This document shows positions 1 through 5,434 of a stretch of DNA of 5,434 nucleotides, piece by piece. A program made the position numbers and the translations under genes. Origin of the DNA: an uncultured Ruminococcus sp. (lineage in GTDB: Bacteria; Bacillota; Clostridia; Oscillospirales; Ruminococcaceae); contig USCU01000091.1 in the NCBI GenBank assembly GCA_900553335.1, positions 1 to 5,434 of the forward strand, written 5' to 3'. The notes beneath the pieces are model-generated. The model worked only from the letters and a program-made list of their open reading frames with translations, had not been told where the DNA came from and searched no databases. Numbering within the stretch: position 1 is the first letter of the stretch; every line of letters begins with the position of its first letter.

Positions 1-49
1 ATCTACACAGAGTAGATCGTCGGCAGCGTCAGATGTGTATAAGAGACAG
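1..49 (+). other. Untrimmed Illumina Nextera i5 adapter (artefact, not genomic)
   Basis: The sequence reads as consecutive adapter parts: the end of the P5 oligo (ATCTACAC, 1-8), an 8-base index AGAGTAGA (9-16, which I recall as Nextera i5 index N504/S504), the Read 1 Nextera tail TCGTCGGCAGCGTC (17-30), and the 19-base Tn5 mosaic end AGATGTGTATAAGAGACAG (31-49). This is what remains when a read runs through a short insert into the adapter and is assembled untrimmed. The genomic sequence therefore begins at base 50, and the left edge is a contig end. It is not a natural transposon end. Confidence 0.98.
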
Positions 50-145
50 GGGGAGTTTATCAAAAAACATAAAAGCGAAAGTTACGACACTATAGAAGAG
101 AAAAACCTTGAGGGTGTGGACTTTGGCAGTATGATAAAAAAATAA
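50..145 (+). CDS. 3' end of an unidentified gene, truncated by the contig edge
   Basis: Reading from base 50, one plus-strand frame stays open for 31 codons and ends in TAA at 143-145; the other two plus frames hit stops within 15 codons. The visible C-terminus is hydrophilic and rich in Lys and Glu, and ends GVDFGSMIKK. It has no membrane segment and no motif that I recognise, so no function is offered. Support for a real gene end comes from the strong intrinsic terminator that begins 6 bases after the stop. The start codon and most of the protein lie outside the window. It is convergent with prs. The first codon may be affected by the adapter junction at 49/50. Confidence 0.6.
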   Translation, partial: GEFIKKHKSESYDTIEEKNLEGVDFGSMIKK

Positions 146-151
146 AAATTC

Positions 152-189
152 AAAACCCGGCAGAAATTTGAATTTCTGCCGGGTTTTTT
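152..189. terminator. Bidirectional intrinsic terminator between convergent genes
   Basis: A perfect inverted repeat pairs CCCGGCAGAAATT (156-168) with AATTTCTGCCGGG (171-183). The last pairs are probably opened to give a loop around TTTGAA (167-172). The GC-rich base is flanked by AAAA (152-155) and TTTTTT (184-189), which extend the pairing and supply a U-tract. On the plus strand the run of T follows the hairpin and would stop the truncated gene ending at 145. On the minus strand the A-rich stretch at 137-155 becomes a T-rich tail and would stop transcription coming from prs, whose stop codon is about 13 bases from the T-tract side. Confidence 0.93.
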
Positions 190-201
190 ATATGAGTTTA
201 T

Positions 202-1329
202 TTATTTGTTTAGAAGAGCGTGGATTTTTTTAGCTGGATCAATTACTTTTTCAATAGACATATCATGGTTAAGAGCAGCGATAAAGTAAGCGATATATTT
301 TGATACATCTACATCGTTAAACCATTCTCTTTGTAAAAGCTGAGGGGTACGGTAAGTGAGGTTAGTACCGAATACTCCGTCAAGAATTCCTTCCTCGTAT
401 GCCTTGTCAAACGTTTCAAGTCCGTTTGTAAATATAGCATATGTAGCATAGGCGTATATCTTTCTTGCATTTCGCTTTTTAAGCTCGTGGGCAATATCAA
501 GAACCGATTCGCCCGATGAGATAATATCGTCTGCAATAAAAATATCCTTACCTGAAACATCATTTCCCATATATTCGTGAGCAATGATCGGATTTCTTCC
601 GTTGATTATAACAGAGTAATCACGTCTTTTATAGAACATACCAAGGTCAACGCCTAAAACAGATGCATAATACATATTTCTGTTTATTGCGCCTTCGTCA
701 GGAGAAACGATCATAAAATGATCTTTATCAATATTTAAGTCGTTTAGATTTTTAAACATTGCTTTTAGAACCTGATAAGAAGGGATAACGTTGTCAAATC
801 CCATTAAAGGAACTGCGTTCATAACTCTTGGGTCATGAGCGTCAAAGGTCAGAATGTTGGAAACACCCATAGACTCAAGCTCCTGTAAAGCAACAGCGCA
901 ATCTAAAGACTCACGATAGCTTCTTTTGTGTTGTCTTCCGCCGTAAAGGATAGGCATTATGACGTTAATTCTGTGTGCTTTTCCGCTGGCAGCCTGAATT
1001 ATTCTTTTAAGATCCTCAAAATGGTCATCAGGGGACATAGAGTTGATGTTGTCAAAAAGCTTGTATTTACAGCTGTAATTTCCTACGTCAATAAGAATGA
1101 ATAAGTCTTTTCCTCTTACAGTCTGACGGATTATTCCTTTGCCGTCACCCGAAGCAAATCTCGGACAGGAAACATCTATCATGTAATTGTTATCGCCAAG
1201 TCCTGATTCCTTAGCCCAATTTGTAAGATAACTGTTAATTTTTTCTCCAGTTTCCTTAAAAGAATCCATAGCAATGATTCCGAGAGGAGCAACCTGCGTC
1301 TGTTTGTCAAACAATTTAGTGTTTTCCAT
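202..1329 (-). CDS. prs: Ribose-phosphate pyrophosphokinase (PRPP synthetase), long divergent form
   Basis: This cytosolic enzyme would transfer pyrophosphate from ATP to ribose 5-phosphate to make PRPP, the precursor of purines, pyrimidines, NAD, His and Trp. The 375-residue protein shows the family's two-domain layout: an RFASGDGKGIIRQTVRGKD stretch (57-75) matching the conserved N-terminal region, the ATP-loop-like GGRQHKR (130-136), FDAH (162-165) in place of the usual DLHA metal site, VSPDEGAINRN (208-218), YKRRD (233-237) and the PRPP-binding segment IFIADDIISSGES (263-275). It is about 60 residues longer than the usual ~315, and the normally DTAGT-like phosphate loop reads SSGES, so it is an atypical branch. 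The ATG at 1327-1329 is preceded by GAGGT (1336-1340) at 6 bases. It is the last minus-strand gene before the terminator at 152-189. The family call is firm; activity is inferred. Confidence 0.9.
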   Translation of the reverse strand: MENTKLFDKQTQVAPLGIIAMDSFKETGEKINSYLTNWAKESGLGDNNYMIDVSCPRFASGDGKGIIRQTVRGKDLFILIDVGNYSCKYKLFDNINSMSPDDHFEDLKRIIQAASGKAHRINVIMPILYGGRQHKRSYRESLDCAVALQELESMGVSNILTFDAHDPRVMNAVPLMGFDNVIPSYQVLKAMFKNLNDLNIDKDHFMIVSPDEGAINRNMYYASVLGVDLGMFYKRRDYSVIINGRNPIIAHEYMGNDVSGKDIFIADDIISSGESVLDIAHELKKRNARKIYAYATYAIFTNGLETFDKAYEEGILDGVFGTNLTYRTPQLLQREWFNDVDVSKYIAYFIAALNHDMSIEKVIDPAKKIHALLNK

Positions 1330-1394
1330 GATATTACCTCACTTTTATAATATATGTCTAGATAAGGGTAAGACCCTCAAGATTTAACTTAATG
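1330..1394 (-). promoter_or_regulatory. Short gap between potD and prs: prs ribosome site, no clear terminator or promoter
   Basis: This 65-base gap contains the prs ribosome binding site (GTGAGGT on the minus strand, 1336-1342), an AT-rich stretch (1343-1355), the 13-base motif listed separately, and a small hairpin AGGGT-AAG-ACCCT (1365-1377). The hairpin has only 5 pairs and no T-run on the minus strand, so it is a poor terminator. I could not find a -35/-10 pair with good spacing; the best AT-rich -10 candidates would place the transcript start on the ribosome site. prs may therefore be read through from pot, or from a promoter inside potD. Confidence 0.45.
1352..1364 (-). repeat. Copy 1 of a 13-base motif shared by the prs and potA upstream regions
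   Basis: The plus strand reads ATATGTCTAGATA (minus strand TATCTAGACATAT). It matches the copy at 5421-5433 at 12 of 13 positions, in the same orientation relative to the downstream gene. It lies 22 bases upstream of the prs start codon. Unlike the potA copy it is not part of a long palindrome: the other arm reads ATAATAT instead of the expected TAGACAT, leaving only the 6-base palindrome TCTAGA. It may be a regulator half-site or a coincidence. Confidence 0.4.
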
Positions 1395-2684
1395 CTAAAA
1401 AATATCCTGTTTCTTCTTTTTAGAACGGCGTACATTGATAAAGACAGTAAATCCAACAGCCGCTGCCAAAAGAATAGGAACGAGCCATGCAGATTTTGAC
1501 TTGTCTATTTTAATCTGATTCCAAAGCTCTTGGGTGTAATCGTTTGTTTCTTTTGAAAGATTGATAAACACTTCGGTCTTTTCGTCTAAATAATCAGAAT
1601 CAGGGCATCTAAGCTCGTTGTTTTTAGTTTCTTCATCAAAAAGCTCTGCAACTCCGTCGTGAACGGTAGTATAGCACAAGTAATCTGTATTGGCATAAGC
1701 TATCTGAATTTCATTCATGAAATTAATGTACATCTCAGCCGCTTCTTTATTCTGAGCATCCTTAGGGATACAGAATGCGTCTACAAAGCGATTTGTACCC
1801 TCTTCCGGAATGCAGTAATCAAGGTCAGGGTTTTCATCTATCATTGTATTTACATCGCCTGCATAATAAGGAGCGATTGCTGCTGATCCACCCTCCATTT
1901 TGTCAAAAATTTCGTCCATTACATAAGCCTGAACGTATTTTTTCTGTTCCTTGAGGATCTGAGCAGCCTCGTCAAGCTCGTCCTTATCTTCAGTGTTCTG
2001 CGAATATCCAAGATAAGTAAGTGCAATTCCGAAAGCGTCTCTTGGGTTATTGAACATTAATATCTGACCGGAGTATCTTGAGTCCCATAAATCCTTATAG
2101 CCTGTTATGTCGCCGTCAATCATTGTTTTGTTATATACGATTGCAACGAATCCCATAGTATACGGGACTGAATACAGGTTGTCCGGATCATAATCGGGGT
2201 TTCTAAGATTTTCGTTTATATATTTAAAGTTCGGGATATTTTCGTAGTTTATCGTATCAAGTATGCCCTCAGAGATCATTCTTGAGATCATGTAATCACT
2301 CGGAACGATAACGTCATAATTTGCTCCGCCGCTTTTGATTTTGGAATAAAGCTCTTCGTTGGAAGCAAATGTTTTGTAATTAACATTAATTCCCGTAAGC
2401 TTTTCAAACTCAGTGTTGACATCCATATAATCCTCTTGTTCAACAGCCATGTATTCGCCCCAGTTGCAAACATTAAGAGTTATATTCTTGTCTTTAAATC
2501 TAGTATAATCATAATCGCTGAGAGCATTTTTGTCAAGCTTCATTAAATCAGTAAGGTTTGCATTGATCTGAGAAGTTTCTTCTATTACATTCTCAGGGCC
2601 GGTGCCTTTCGTATCGCTGACACTTGTGCATCCGCTGAAAATTACAGATAGGCATATTGCTGCTGTCAATAATGATTTTTTCAT
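1395..2684 (-). CDS. potD: PotD-type polyamine-binding lipoprotein with extra C-terminal membrane helix
   Basis: This is the extracellular receptor of the importer; it captures spermidine or putrescine and delivers it to PotB/PotC. The 429-residue product has a lipoprotein signal peptide (Lys2-Lys3, hydrophobic core 5-16, lipobox FSGC with Cys19), a hydrophilic linker of about 50 residues, and then a PotD-family domain from about 68 to 390. Landmarks are CNWGEYM (73-79), YDVIVPSDYMISRM (123-136), YSVPYTMGFVAIVYNK (171-186), NNPRDAFGIALTYLGYS (212-228) and NRFVDAFCIPKDAQNKEAA (298-316). By eye, Trp75, Glu77, Tyr78, Asp216, Phe300, Asp302 and Tyr338 align with E. coli PotD ligand residues. Oddly, a hydrophobic helix (about 399-418) and an RRSKKKK tail end the protein. 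The ATG follows an ideal AAGGAGGT (2691-2698). It is the last gene of the pot operon, 23 bases after potC. Confidence 0.93.
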   Translation of the reverse strand: MKKSLLTAAICLSVIFSGCTSVSDTKGTGPENVIEETSQINANLTDLMKLDKNALSDYDYTRFKDKNITLNVCNWGEYMAVEQEDYMDVNTEFEKLTGINVNYKTFASNEELYSKIKSGGANYDVIVPSDYMISRMISEGILDTINYENIPNFKYINENLRNPDYDPDNLYSVPYTMGFVAIVYNKTMIDGDITGYKDLWDSRYSGQILMFNNPRDAFGIALTYLGYSQNTEDKDELDEAAQILKEQKKYVQAYVMDEIFDKMEGGSAAIAPYYAGDVNTMIDENPDLDYCIPEEGTNRFVDAFCIPKDAQNKEAAEMYINFMNEIQIAYANTDYLCYTTVHDGVAELFDEETKNNELRCPDSDYLDEKTEVFINLSKETNDYTQELWNQIKIDKSKSAWLVPILLAAAVGFTVFINVRRSKKKKQDIF

Positions 2685-2707
2685 TTATCTACCTCCTTGA
2701 AACCTTC

Positions 2708-3535
2708 TTAGCCGTAATTTTTAACTGCAACAGACTCTTCTCTTGCTTTTCTTAAGGATCTGTTTTCGAGGTAGTTCTTTATAATTAAAATTGCAATAAT
2801 CACCAAGAAGATGATAGTAGAAACAGCGTTTATTTCAGGTGAAACCTTTCTCCTTGTCATGGAATAAATGGTAATTGGAAGGGTTTCAACGCTTGCGCCG
2901 CTTGTAAAGTAGCTTATTACGAAGTCGTCGATCGAATATGTTATCGACATCAGAAATCCCGAAAAAACTCCGGGCATGATCTCAGGTACTGCTACTTTGA
3001 AAAATGCCTGACGCTCGTTGCAGCCGAGATCTCTTGCTGCTTCTATAAGATTTGGATTCATCTGTCTTAGCTTTGGTAAAACATTATAGATAACGTAAGG
3101 TACGTCAAAAGCAATGTGTGATAATATCAAAGTTATAAATCCAAACTGAAAGCCTATTATGTTTGACATGCCTTTAAATAAAAGCATAAGCGATACTCCC
3201 ATTATTATCTCAGGATTCACAACGGGAATATAGGTGATGTTCATAATAGCAGTTTTTGAAACCTTTTTCATATTGTTGATTCCGATTGCCGCAGCAGTTC
3301 CCAAAATTGTCGCTAATACGGCAGCCGCCAAAGCGATAAGTATTGTGTTTAAAAGGCTCGTCAAAATCGTTTCGTTATGCAAAAGCTTTGAGTACCATTT
3401 AAGGCTGAATCCCGTGAAGTTTGCTCTTGATTTTGACTCATTAAACGAAAATACTATCAAAACAAGAATAGGTATATACATAAAAAGCAGGACGATGTAA
3501 AGAAATAGTTTTGATAAAAGCTTATTTTTTCTCAT
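2708..3535 (-). CDS. potC: Polyamine ABC transporter permease PotC
   Basis: This is one of the two membrane-spanning subunits that form the polyamine channel. The 275-residue protein shows about six hydrophobic helices (roughly 10-31, 62-86, 98-120, 131-152, 187-210, 236-255). It carries PotC hallmarks: FSLKWYSKLL after the first helix (43-52) and SIDDFVISYFTSG (201-213). The cytoplasmic EAA loop EAARDLGCNERQAFFKVAVP (165-184), followed by EIMPG, is the coupling helix that docks on the PotA ATPase. Its length is close to the usual 260-280. The tail after the last helix is basic, fitting a cytoplasmic C-terminus. The ATG shares one base with the potB stop codon (TAATG on the minus strand), and its ribosome site AGGAGG (3546-3551) lies inside the end of potB, so translation is probably coupled. 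Confidence 0.96.
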   Translation of the reverse strand: MRKNKLLSKLFLYIVLLFMYIPILVLIVFSFNESKSRANFTGFSLKWYSKLLHNETILTSLLNTILIALAAAVLATILGTAAAIGINNMKKVSKTAIMNITYIPVVNPEIIMGVSLMLLFKGMSNIIGFQFGFITLILSHIAFDVPYVIYNVLPKLRQMNPNLIEAARDLGCNERQAFFKVAVPEIMPGVFSGFLMSITYSIDDFVISYFTSGASVETLPITIYSMTRRKVSPEINAVSTIIFLVIIAILIIKNYLENRSLRKAREESVAVKNYG

Positions 3536-4338
3536 TATACCATCGCCTCCTCGCCGCTTGTCTGATTAAATATGCTCATAATAAGCAGAACCAGAATGAT
3601 GAGTACCAAGGCCATTGCAGAGCCAAGGTGAGGATTATACGAGTTTCCCAAGAACTGCGCTTCAATTATATCGCCGATAAGATCATTTGTTCCTCCGCCG
3701 AGCATTCTTGAGATAATAAAGGTGGATACGCTCGGTACAAAGACTGCAATGATTCCTGTGGTGATTCCCGGCATAGACATAGGAATAGTTATTTTTCTCA
3801 AAACATTTATGTTTGAGCATCCTAAATCCTGAGCTGCCTCAACTACGCTTTCATCTATTTTTGTCATAACCGAATAGAGAGGAAGAATCATAAACGGAAG
3901 ATAGTTATATACCATTCCGAGAACTACAGCTCCCGAATTGTTCATGAGGTTTAAAGGTCCTATACCGAAAACGCCTAAAAACCTGTTTATAAGTCCGTTT
4001 TCCTCCAGAATTGTCATCCATGCGTATGTTCTTAAGAGAAAGTTTATCCACATAGGAAGCAAAACAATCATAAGCATTGTAGATTGTTTTATTTTTGGCA
4101 TCCTTACGATAAAAAGCGCAATCGGAAAACCGATGACAAGGCAAATTATCGTTGCAATTACAGCAAATCCGACAGAACGAAATAAAACATCGAGATAATC
4201 GTTCATTGCAGTAAGGTTTGAAAGGGTAAATTCGTTGTTCTCTGTTGTAAGTGCAAAGAAAACTACAAGCAGTAACGGGATAAGTGTAAAAATGCACATC
4301 CATATGATATAGGGAAGGGCAATAAGCTTCGATTTCAT
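3535..4338 (-). CDS. potB: Polyamine ABC transporter permease PotB
   Basis: This is the partner permease of PotC in the inner membrane channel. The 267-residue protein has about six helices (roughly 8-30, 53-78, 88-108, 135-157, 190-211, 238-256). Family-typical stretches are LLPMWINFLLRTYAWMTIL (93-111), which precedes a periplasm-side loop, and VLGMVYNYLPFMILPLYSVM (139-158). The EAA coupling loop EAAQDLGCSNINVLRKITIP is at 167-186, with SMPGI after it. It is slightly shorter than E. coli PotB but has all helices. The ATG at 4336-4338 starts 4 bases after the potA stop. Its ribosome site AAGGAGG (4348-4354) is made from the last Lys-Glu-Glu codons of potA, another sign of a single transcript with coupled translation. 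Confidence 0.96.
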   Translation of the reverse strand: MKSKLIALPYIIWMCIFTLIPLLLVVFFALTTENNEFTLSNLTAMNDYLDVLFRSVGFAVIATIICLVIGFPIALFIVRMPKIKQSTMLMIVLLPMWINFLLRTYAWMTILEENGLINRFLGVFGIGPLNLMNNSGAVVLGMVYNYLPFMILPLYSVMTKIDESVVEAAQDLGCSNINVLRKITIPMSMPGITTGIIAVFVPSVSTFIISRMLGGGTNDLIGDIIEAQFLGNSYNPHLGSAMALVLIILVLLIMSIFNQTSGEEAMV

Positions 4339-4342
4339 AAGT

Positions 4343-5389
4343 CTATTCCTCCTTCATTTTGTGCATTATATGGATATCAAACGGTTCAACGTTCATTCCG
4401 ATTATATCGCCTATATTCTCACTGATGGTTGAGTGAATTTTCCACTTGAACCCTGCTGCATCAACGAGCATTTCATAATGAACGCCTTTAAAAATTACAT
4501 TCTCAACAACACCTTTGAGCATGCCCTCTTCCTGATTTACGATTTTGATATCCTCAGGACGGATAACAACGTCCACAATCTCGTCTTTATCAAATCCCTC
4601 GTCAACGCAGACGAATTCATTGCCTGCAAATTCTACAAGACGGTCTTTGTGCATTATACCGTCTAAAATATTACTTTCACCTATAAAATCCGCAACAAAT
4701 GCGTTTATCGGTTCGTTATATATATCAACGGGTGAGCCTATCTGCTGAATGTTACCGTCCTTCATGACGATTACAGTATCAGACATCGTTAGTGCTTCCT
4801 CCTGATCGTGTGTTACATAAATAAACGTAATTTCGAGATTCTGCTGGATTTTCTTAAGCTCAATCTGCATTTCTTTGCGGAGCTTTAAATCAAGCGCCCC
4901 GAGCGGTTCATCCAACAGCAAAACCTTAGGTCGGTTGACCAAAGCTCTGGCAATGGCGACACGCTGCTGCTGTCCGCCTGAAAGTCTGTTTACAGAACGT
5001 TTTTCAAAGCCTATAAGGTTTACAAGCTCAAGCATTTCCTGTACTCTTGAGCGAATCTCTTTTTCGGGAAGCTTTTGAAGCTTGAGTCCGAAAGCTACGT
5101 TTTCGTATACGTTCAAATGCGGAAATAAAGCGTATTTCTGAAATACAGTGTTTACCTGACGTTTGTGAGGAGGAAGTTTTGAAATTTCCTTATCACCGAA
5201 ATAAAGCTCTCCGCTTTTCATGTTGGCAAAACCTCCGATTATACGAAGTGTCGTGGTTTTGCCGCAGCCTGAAGGTCCGAGCAGTGTTACAAACTGCTTG
5301 TCCACGATATCGAGATTGATACCTCCAAGCACCTCAACGCCATCATACTCAACTACGGCGTTTCGCAGACTAATAATTGTGTTTTTCAA
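4343..5389 (-). CDS. potA: Polyamine ABC transporter ATP-binding protein PotA
   Basis: This cytoplasmic ATPase powers polyamine import through PotB/PotC. All ABC motifs are intact in the 348-residue product: Walker [10 protein letters not shown] (38-46), Q-loop [10 protein letters not shown] (82-91, Gln84), signature LSGGQQQR (136-143), Walker B LLLDEP (157-162), D-loop LGALD (163-167) and switch His194 in YVTHDQEEA. Residues from about 240 to the end form the TOBE-type regulatory domain seen in PotA/MalK-like ATPases. The start codon is TTG (5387-5389), because no ATG is available and an in-frame TAA lies just upstream at 5411-5413. The ribosome site AAGGAG (5402-5407) sits 12 bases from TTG. 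The alternative CTG (5399-5401) touches the ribosome site and is unlikely. It is the first visible gene of potABCD. Confidence 0.96.
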   Translation of the reverse strand: MKNTIISLRNAVVEYDGVEVLGGINLDIVDKQFVTLLGPSGCGKTTTLRIIGGFANMKSGELYFGDKEISKLPPHKRQVNTVFQKYALFPHLNVYENVAFGLKLQKLPEKEIRSRVQEMLELVNLIGFEKRSVNRLSGGQQQRVAIARALVNRPKVLLLDEPLGALDLKLRKEMQIELKKIQQNLEITFIYVTHDQEEALTMSDTVIVMKDGNIQQIGSPVDIYNEPINAFVADFIGESNILDGIMHKDRLVEFAGNEFVCVDEGFDKDEIVDVVIRPEDIKIVNQEEGMLKGVVENVIFKGVHYEMLVDAAGFKWKIHSTISENIGDIIGMNVEPFDIHIMHKMKEE

Positions 5390-5401
5390 TTTAGCTATCA
5401 G

Positions 5402-5407
5402 CTCCTT
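5402..5407 (-). promoter_or_regulatory. potA ribosome binding site, long spacing to a TTG start
   Basis: The minus strand reads AAGGAG followed by 12 bases and then TTG. The only other start-like codon downstream of the in-frame stop is CTG, directly adjacent to AAGGAG with no spacing. The TTG is therefore preferred, although both spacing and codon are weaker than those of potB, potC and potD. This would be expected to make fewer PotA chains per transcript, which is an inference. Confidence 0.7.
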
Positions 5408-5415
5408 ATTTTATT

Positions 5416-5429
5416 TAGGCATATGCCTA
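5416..5429. promoter_or_regulatory. Perfect 14-base palindrome upstream of potA, candidate operator
   Basis: TAGGCATATGCCTA equals its own reverse complement. If one mismatched pair (5415/5430) is allowed, the symmetry extends to 5412-5433. It has no loop, so it looks more like a site for a dimeric DNA-binding protein than an RNA hairpin. It lies 8 bases upstream of the potA ribosome site, near where a promoter or leader would be; the promoter itself is probably beyond the right edge. Firmicutes pot operons often sit next to an XRE/cupin-type regulator gene, but no such gene is visible here. Confidence 0.5.
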
Positions 5430-5433
5430 GATA
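5421..5433 (-). repeat. Copy 2 of the 13-base motif shared with the prs upstream region
   Basis: The plus strand reads ATATGCCTAGATA (minus strand TATCTAGGCATAT). It differs from 1352-1364 at one position (C for T). It contains the right arm of the palindrome at 5416-5429 plus four more bases, and lies 31 bases upstream of the TTG start of potA. Both copies precede minus-strand genes in the same orientation. Confidence 0.4.
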
Positions 5434-5434
5434 C

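Noticed and set aside
31..49. Tn5 mosaic end suggesting a transposon insertion
   Set aside because: It is continuous with the P5, index and Read 1 adapter parts and sits at the contig edge; it is a library artefact.
1365..1377. Hairpin AGGGT-AAG-ACCCT as terminator of the pot operon
   Set aside because: Only five pairs, a 3-base loop and no T-run on the minus strand.
1341..1380. Promoter for prs (TTGAGG with TATATT/TATTAT on the minus strand)
   Set aside because: Spacing is about 20 bases and the transcript start would fall on the ribosome binding site; too weak to call.
1659..1886. Plus-strand open frame of 75 codons opposite potD
   Set aside because: It is a shadow of potD, with no ribosome site or recognisable protein character; the same holds for the plus-strand frames within 3234-3711, 3938-4198, 4433-4748 and 4875-5078.
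3905..4303. Minus-strand open frame of 132 codons inside potB
   Set aside because: It is an out-of-frame reading of potB, Cys/Arg-rich with no family resemblance; potB itself has clear motifs and a good ribosome site.
1..5434. CRISPR array, tRNA/rRNA, riboswitch or novel defence system
   Set aside because: No spaced repeats, cloverleaf, rRNA-like or complex leader structures were seen; nearly all the sequence is explained by the pot operon and prs.

Overview
The window looks like the left end of a low-GC (AT-rich) Firmicutes contig, most likely from a gut-type Clostridia lineage (Oscillospiraceae/Lachnospiraceae-like). This placement is an inference from three things: strong AAGGAGG-type ribosome binding sites, the Gram-positive lipoprotein form of the binding protein, and a long divergent Prs of a type I associate with Clostridia. 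The first 49 bases are not genomic. They are an untrimmed Illumina Nextera i5 adapter ending in the 19-base Tn5 mosaic end, so biology starts at base 50.

Layout from left to right: (1) adapter, 1-49; (2) the last 31 codons of an unidentified plus-strand gene, cut by the contig edge and ending at 145; (3) a strong two-way intrinsic terminator at 152-189; (4) all remaining genes, on the minus strand. In order of transcription (right to left) these are potA (TTG start at 5389), potB, potC and potD, which form a tightly packed polyamine ABC importer operon, followed after 65 bases by a divergent ribose-phosphate pyrophosphokinase (prs). potA to potB leaves 4 bases, potB and potC overlap by 1 base, and potC to potD leaves 23 bases.

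PotA is the ATPase, PotB and PotC are the membrane channel, and PotD is the extracellular lipid-anchored receptor, giving a complete spermidine/putrescine-type uptake system. PotD is unusual because it also has a C-terminal membrane helix with a Lys/Arg-rich tail, so it may be anchored at both ends. Prs supplies PRPP for nucleotide, His and Trp synthesis. No convincing terminator separates potD from prs, so read-through is possible.

The non-coding DNA holds the most interesting small signals. A perfect 14-base palindrome lies just upstream of potA. One arm of it, extended to 13 bases, recurs with a single mismatch in the gap upstream of prs, in the same orientation. This could be a shared operator, but two copies are thin evidence. 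I see no RNA genes, CRISPR array, insertion sequence or new multi-gene system; this is mostly an ordinary housekeeping region with a few odd details.
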